NCBI GenBank assembly: GCA_902803125.1
Contig: CADCOZ010000338.1
Location: 1 to 8,194 of the forward strand
Direction: 5' to 3'
DNA length: 8,194 nucleotides
From: an uncultured Ruminococcus sp.
GTDB lineage: Bacteria > Bacillota > Clostridia > Oscillospirales > Acutalibacteraceae
Shown here: in pieces, positions 6,701 through 8,194 of the stretch
Layout of the letters: each line of letters opens with the position of its first letter
Position numbering within the stretch: the stretch's first letter is position 1
Notes under the pieces: generated by a model
What the model saw: the letters and a program-made list of their open reading frames with translations, nothing else
Databases searched by the model: none
What the model was told of the DNA's origin: nothing
Position numbers and translations under genes: made by a program

Positions 6701-7068
6701 TCATTTTGAAGGCGTTTTCCCGCCTGTTTGAGCGGGTGGCGGGCGGTAAGGGGTATGTTGTCCGTTACGGCGGCGATGAATTCCTGATGATTCTGCCGGG
6801 ACACACCCTTGAGGAAGGGGTTGAAGCCGCCGAGGAGATTTATCGTGAGATTGCCGCCCGCAACAACTTTATCGGCGAGATTGAAGCGGCTGTGCATGGC
6901 CACGTTGAAATGGCAGAGGGACATCGGGTGTCCTGCTCCATCGGTATTGCGTCCATGCACAGCTATAACCGTGAATCTATGGATATTGCCCTTAAACACG
7001 CTGATGCCAAGCTGTATGCCGTGAAGAAGAGCGAGAAGTCCCACTATAGCGTTTGGACGGGCAATTAA
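3739..7068 (+). CDS. Pseudo-STAND ATPase / TPR / GAF-like / GGDEF diguanylate cyclase
   Basis: A 1109-residue soluble protein with no membrane helices or signal peptide. Residues 1-210 follow the outline of an AAA_16/STAND ATPase: a strand SILFV (26-30), Y-E-P-F-L-G-W at about 70-76, and a Walker-B-like LFLVLNRLHLAE (151-162). The P-loop position reads KHYNTLNVP with no GxxxxGK[ST], and the Walker B acid is Asn, so it should not hydrolyse ATP. Residues about 240-740 are alpha-helical TPR-type repeats, clearest at 489-575. A GAF-like domain is at about 753-915, followed by a short coiled coil. The C-terminal GGDEF domain (930-1100) has D-L-L-T-G-L-Y-N-R, Y-I-D-L-D-N-F-K, N-D-T-F-G-H and an intact R-Y-G-G-D-E-F (GGDEF at 1011-1015), so it should make c-di-GMP from GTP. 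No RxxD inhibitory site precedes it. The ATG follows GGGGG at eight bases. There is no EAL domain. The input signal is unknown. Confidence 0.93.
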   Translation: MESYSQLYTKKIVDSIIHGLDQKHGSILFVKHYNTLNVPIEDIQEAVKKSRSPIELLYHQFSASKMQEAYEPFLGWIKQLYFKFYYHIPVSEFLEKADVYFLARSALETYILTGKCKRTEDMIVVETDYELKRFADSLANLFAYIAKEHTLFLVLNRLHLAENSTLNFLTEFIARSNNNMSLLANYNEAYVVPTYTQIRWTSLVRKIEDLNYMLEWNVQDAQTDINLSESFDPVMADFQNYLLLINNMIQTVAIQQAIYYLRILYNKITTEKVTISAKNRARFFTLYAQASIYDRNIPYAQMMCGKLKDVNSRHPNLKYSFQYHYLLALCQSYEGQRSLAKINGDKCIAIAEKMGSQKYMFRAHMLSYIYALDSWNNTYRWDRKFEGEEIDAFMEEALSYHAYNHLAHILFFGCGNEKEHYTNDSLPLEDTKYFRKAMELATMLNNERLIIDAWRKSVFMAQGYGCFGFVDYYYKRCLEIIERQNNPVEEANIYNGLGFNRIVSEQFTLANEYFNKALKIFYTKKKYYFVAETLYNMATNAILADNFETAYQHLNYCTKLLRSIKKHRMTVCNMAKIYGMLAYCSYKMGIDYNAHFYLNKMERVLHHVICPDGEPNYFLWDDDLFFYYFNCGLLEKADNIYAAQECFDKAKFHMMRSDGLQFFVYTMFALEQADLYERLNEPDKARDILEACMEFCANKGYKHKEELVFAKLHKQNLIAKYVPLPLTDINKYQIEELIQMAEMEMMLADKTKGIDFLVAWQELLNKENYSADDVVANSIMMLQNNYNLDNILYVEIINRKPVLRYVCGDRTVNEEQLQEITSYLTRHKKEFAVSRYDREFYELTPFVSALGVNDIVSFGCVPLSMDDELTGYIVAAIELHDNMTNNIIFLDRNDITIFKFALRQLTDTVYRLKARDAIRQMNQQLQQNAVTDLLTGLYNRQGFAKQVEDYETLVSKGKKQDIYATLLYIDLDNFKICNDTFGHAVGDVILKAFSRLFERVAGGKGYVVRYGGDEFLMILPGHTLEEGVEAAEEIYREIAARNNFIGEIEAAVHGHVEMAEGHRVSCSIGIASMHSYNRESMDIALKHADAKLYAVKKSEKSHYSVWTGN

Positions 7069-7119
7069 CAATGCGTAATTAAAAAATGCGGCAGTCAGTC
7101 CCCCAGTAAGGTGATTACC
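7069..7119. other. Short spacer with possible AT-repeat remnant and RBS
   Basis: This 51-nt gap starts with AATGCGTAATTAAAAAATGC, which resembles the edge of AT-rich dispersed spacer repeats in such genomes (from memory). It contains no terminator-like hairpin. Near its end AAGGTG (7108-7113) sits six bases before the ATG at 7120. The close spacing and the missing terminator allow co-transcription of the GGDEF gene and the radical-SAM gene. Confidence 0.45.
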
Positions 7120-7674
7120 ATGCTTCGCTATACAGAATGTTGTCTGAGTCCCTATGAGGTACCCGGCGAACAGTCGATATGTATTTATCTGTCGGGCTGT
7201 CCCAACCGCTGTAGGAACTGCCATTATCCGGCTTTGCAGTTATCCGATCATGGGGAATGGCTGTATCGTTATTTTGCGGATATCATAGCGTTATATATTC
7301 GGCAGGCCAGCTGTGTTTGTTTTTTGGGTGAAGGGCAAGGAACACAGCAGGAACAAGAAGAGCTGACCGCCTATGCTGACTATGCCCACAAAAACGGGTT
7401 AAAAACCTGTCTGTATGCCGGTCGTGACACGATTATCGAACCGTGGATGAGCGTTTTTGACTATATCAAGCTGGGTCGTTATCGTGAGTTATACGGCTCG
7501 CTGGACAGCCCGACCACCAATCAGCGTATGTACAGAAAAACAAGTACCGGCGATTACGAGGACATCACCCGTTTATTCTGGTGTAACCAGCGTGACGCTG
7601 AATCCGTGTCCGGCCAGCGTGACGCTGGACCCGTGTCCGGACTTGCGTCCGGTTCGAACCGCCATGAACCATGA
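7120..7674 (+). CDS. NrdG-like radical-SAM activating protein with repeat-derived tail
   Basis: A 184-residue radical-SAM protein of the small activase type. The 4Fe-4S cluster motif CX3CX2C is at Cys27, Cys31 and Cys34 (SGCPNRCRNCHYP). F-L-G-E-G-Q-G (68-74) stands where GGE-type SAM-binding residues are expected. D-Y-I-K-L-G-R-Y (114-121) and S-P-T-T-N-Q-R (130-136) match the end of NrdG proteins, which install the glycyl radical on the class III ribonucleotide reductase. No nrdD is in view, so the partner is inferred and another glycyl-radical enzyme is possible. From about residue 157 the protein is two copies of a nine-residue repeat (QRDAESVSG, QRDAGPVSG) plus a short polar end, foreign to the family. 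ATG 7120 is preferred over GTG 7111 because AAGGTG would overlap the latter. Confidence 0.85.
   Translation: MLRYTECCLSPYEVPGEQSICIYLSGCPNRCRNCHYPALQLSDHGEWLYRYFADIIALYIRQASCVCFLGEGQGTQQEQEELTAYADYAHKNGLKTCLYAGRDTIIEPWMSVFDYIKLGRYRELYGSLDSPTTNQRMYRKTSTGDYEDITRLFWCNQRDAESVSGQRDAGPVSGLASGSNRHEP
7588..7652. repeat. Two 27-bp palindrome-bearing repeats plus a third hairpin
   Basis: The units at 7588-7614 and 7615-7641 differ at three of 27 positions. Each begins with the perfect palindrome CAGCGTGACGCTG (6-bp stem, one-base centre). A third stem, CCGGAC/GTCCGG, is at 7637-7642 with 7647-7652, loop TTGC. The array lies inside the 3' end of the NrdG-like gene, in frame, and supplies its last residues. 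It resembles a REP-like palindromic array captured by a coding sequence. Confidence 0.85.
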
Positions 7675-7693
7675 AATCTACCTTTTCATGGCG
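7660..7693. other. 9-bp inverted repeat spanning the stop codon of the NrdG-like gene
   Basis: CGCCATGAA (7660-7668) and TTCATGGCG (7685-7693) are perfect inverted repeats with a 16-base loop that contains the TGA stop (7672-7674). A second outer pairing GAACC/GGTTC is possible with an internal loop. No T-run follows on the plus strand, so it is not a standard terminator, although it may protect the 3' end of the transcript. Confidence 0.5.
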
Positions 7694-7757
7694 TGACCGG
7701 TTCTCCCCTGTGTATGTTCGTTAGCCATCCTTGTGACCAAGCAACAGACCAATCACC

Positions 7758-7794
7758 AAAAAACGCCCTCCTGTATAAGATATACAGGGGGGCG
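7758..7794 (-). terminator. Strong hairpin; minus-strand terminator and yunB leader structure
   Basis: CGCCCTCCTGTATA (7764-7777) pairs with TATACAGGGGGGCG (7781-7794) over 14 bp, with a single T-G wobble and the loop AGA. Read on the minus strand the stem is followed by six T (AAAAAA at 7758-7763 on plus), the signature of an intrinsic terminator for leftward transcripts. On the plus strand there is no T-run; instead the 3' arm holds the G-run upstream of the yunB start. The rest of the 7694-7757 spacer shows nothing I can support. Confidence 0.65.
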
Positions 7795-8194
7795 ATGCTA
7801 TTGGTGGCACGAAAACATACCACAAGAAAACGGCGGCGGTTGTGGCTGGCGGTTTTGTTATGCGTGGCGGTACTGTTCCTTTTAGAATGGCGGCTGAGCT
7901 GTGCGGCGGGTTCTGTCGCAGAGGTACACGCACAGTCGCTGGCCGTTGACCTGATTCATCAAAGCGTGGCCGATGTATTGACGGAAGGCGGGTATACCCC
8001 CGATGACTGGGAAACCATCACCTATGGCACGGACAACAGCGTGGTGGCGGTGGCCGCCAATGCCGTTGCCGTTAACCGCCTGAAGGCAGACGTTACCCTG
8101 CGGATTCAGGACAACCTGAGCGGCATTCGGAACCATCGGGTGGATGTGCCGCTTGGCATGATGCTCGGCGGGGGGCTGTTCAGCGGGCTGGGTC
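7795..8194 (+). CDS. yunB: Sporulation protein YunB (N-terminal part, cut by window end)
   Basis: The first 133 codons are visible. A basic N-terminus (RKHTTRKRRR) is followed by one membrane helix (about residues 16-30), then an extracytoplasmic domain. It contains N-x-x-x-V-N (89-94) and V-P-L-G-M-M-L-G-G-G-L-F-S-G-L-G (118-133), the conserved turn of the YunB family. In Bacillus subtilis yunB is expressed in the mother cell under sigma E and is needed for normal spore formation, which suggests the host makes spores. The start is uncertain: the ATG at 7795 lies only two bases after the G-run (7787-7792), while TTG 7801 and GTG 7804 in the same frame have better spacing. No sigma-E promoter was convincing upstream. 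The frame is open to the window edge. Confidence 0.88.
   Translation, partial: MLLVARKHTTRKRRRLWLAVLLCVAVLFLLEWRLSCAAGSVAEVHAQSLAVDLIHQSVADVLTEGGYTPDDWETITYGTDNSVVAVAANAVAVNRLKADVTLRIQDNLSGIRNHRVDVPLGMMLGGGLFSGLG

Noticed and set aside
6238..7224. Long antisense open frame (328 codons) opposite the GGDEF region
   Set aside because: It lies entirely opposite the conserved GAF and GGDEF coding sequence and the start of the activase gene, shows no family motif, and arises from the codon bias of the sense gene.
7690..7794. Sigma-E promoter for yunB
   Set aside because: GATATACA at 7779-7786 resembles a sigma-E -10 but lies within the hairpin, and no matching -35 lies 13-15 bases upstream.

Overview
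The window looks like chromosomal DNA from an anaerobic, spore-forming member of the Clostridia (Bacillota), probably of the gut type. Three things point there. The right edge holds the start of a recognisable yunB sporulation gene. A NrdG-like radical-SAM activating protein lies next to it. The spacers carry AT-rich tandem repeats and a palindromic 'CTCCCTC...GAGGGAG' element of a kind I recall from gut Clostridia. The genus cannot be read from the sequence.

Layout. Positions 1-230 are a low-complexity spacer with a 14-bp tandem repeat followed by two 80-bp tandem units; the last base of the second unit is also the first base of a good sigma-A-type promoter (230-258). That promoter drives a small Tic20/DUF4870-like membrane protein (294-665). 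A degenerate thioredoxin-fold protein follows (734-1072), whose active site reads CTRS instead of CGPC. It converges on a canonical trxA (1164-1475, minus), and the two share a bidirectional terminator. trxA is the second gene of a probable minus-strand pair with an unrecognised four-TM membrane protein (1537-2691). A 99-bp cloverleaf-like palindromic element separates that pair from a family I inorganic pyrophosphatase (ppa, minus, 2920-3456), whose promoter, extended -10 and Shine-Dalgarno are all visible.

Divergent from ppa is the dominant gene of the window (3739-7068): a 1109-residue soluble protein with a decayed STAND/AAA_16-like ATPase N-terminus, a long TPR array, a GAF-like domain and a C-terminal GGDEF diguanylate cyclase with an intact catalytic motif but no RxxD inhibitory site. 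It is followed at close spacing by a NrdG-like radical-SAM activase (7120-7674), whose C-terminus is encoded by two palindromic 27-bp repeats. The window ends inside yunB (7795 onward), whose start region sits on the 3' arm of a strong hairpin.

How it fits together. Most of this is ordinary housekeeping: redox (Trx), pyrophosphate removal (Ppa) and sporulation (YunB). The unusual parts are the large pseudo-ATPase/TPR/GAF/GGDEF signalling protein, the redox-crippled Trx paralogue facing a normal trxA, and the unknown membrane protein co-directional with trxA. I see no tRNA or rRNA genes, CRISPR array, transposase or phage genes.
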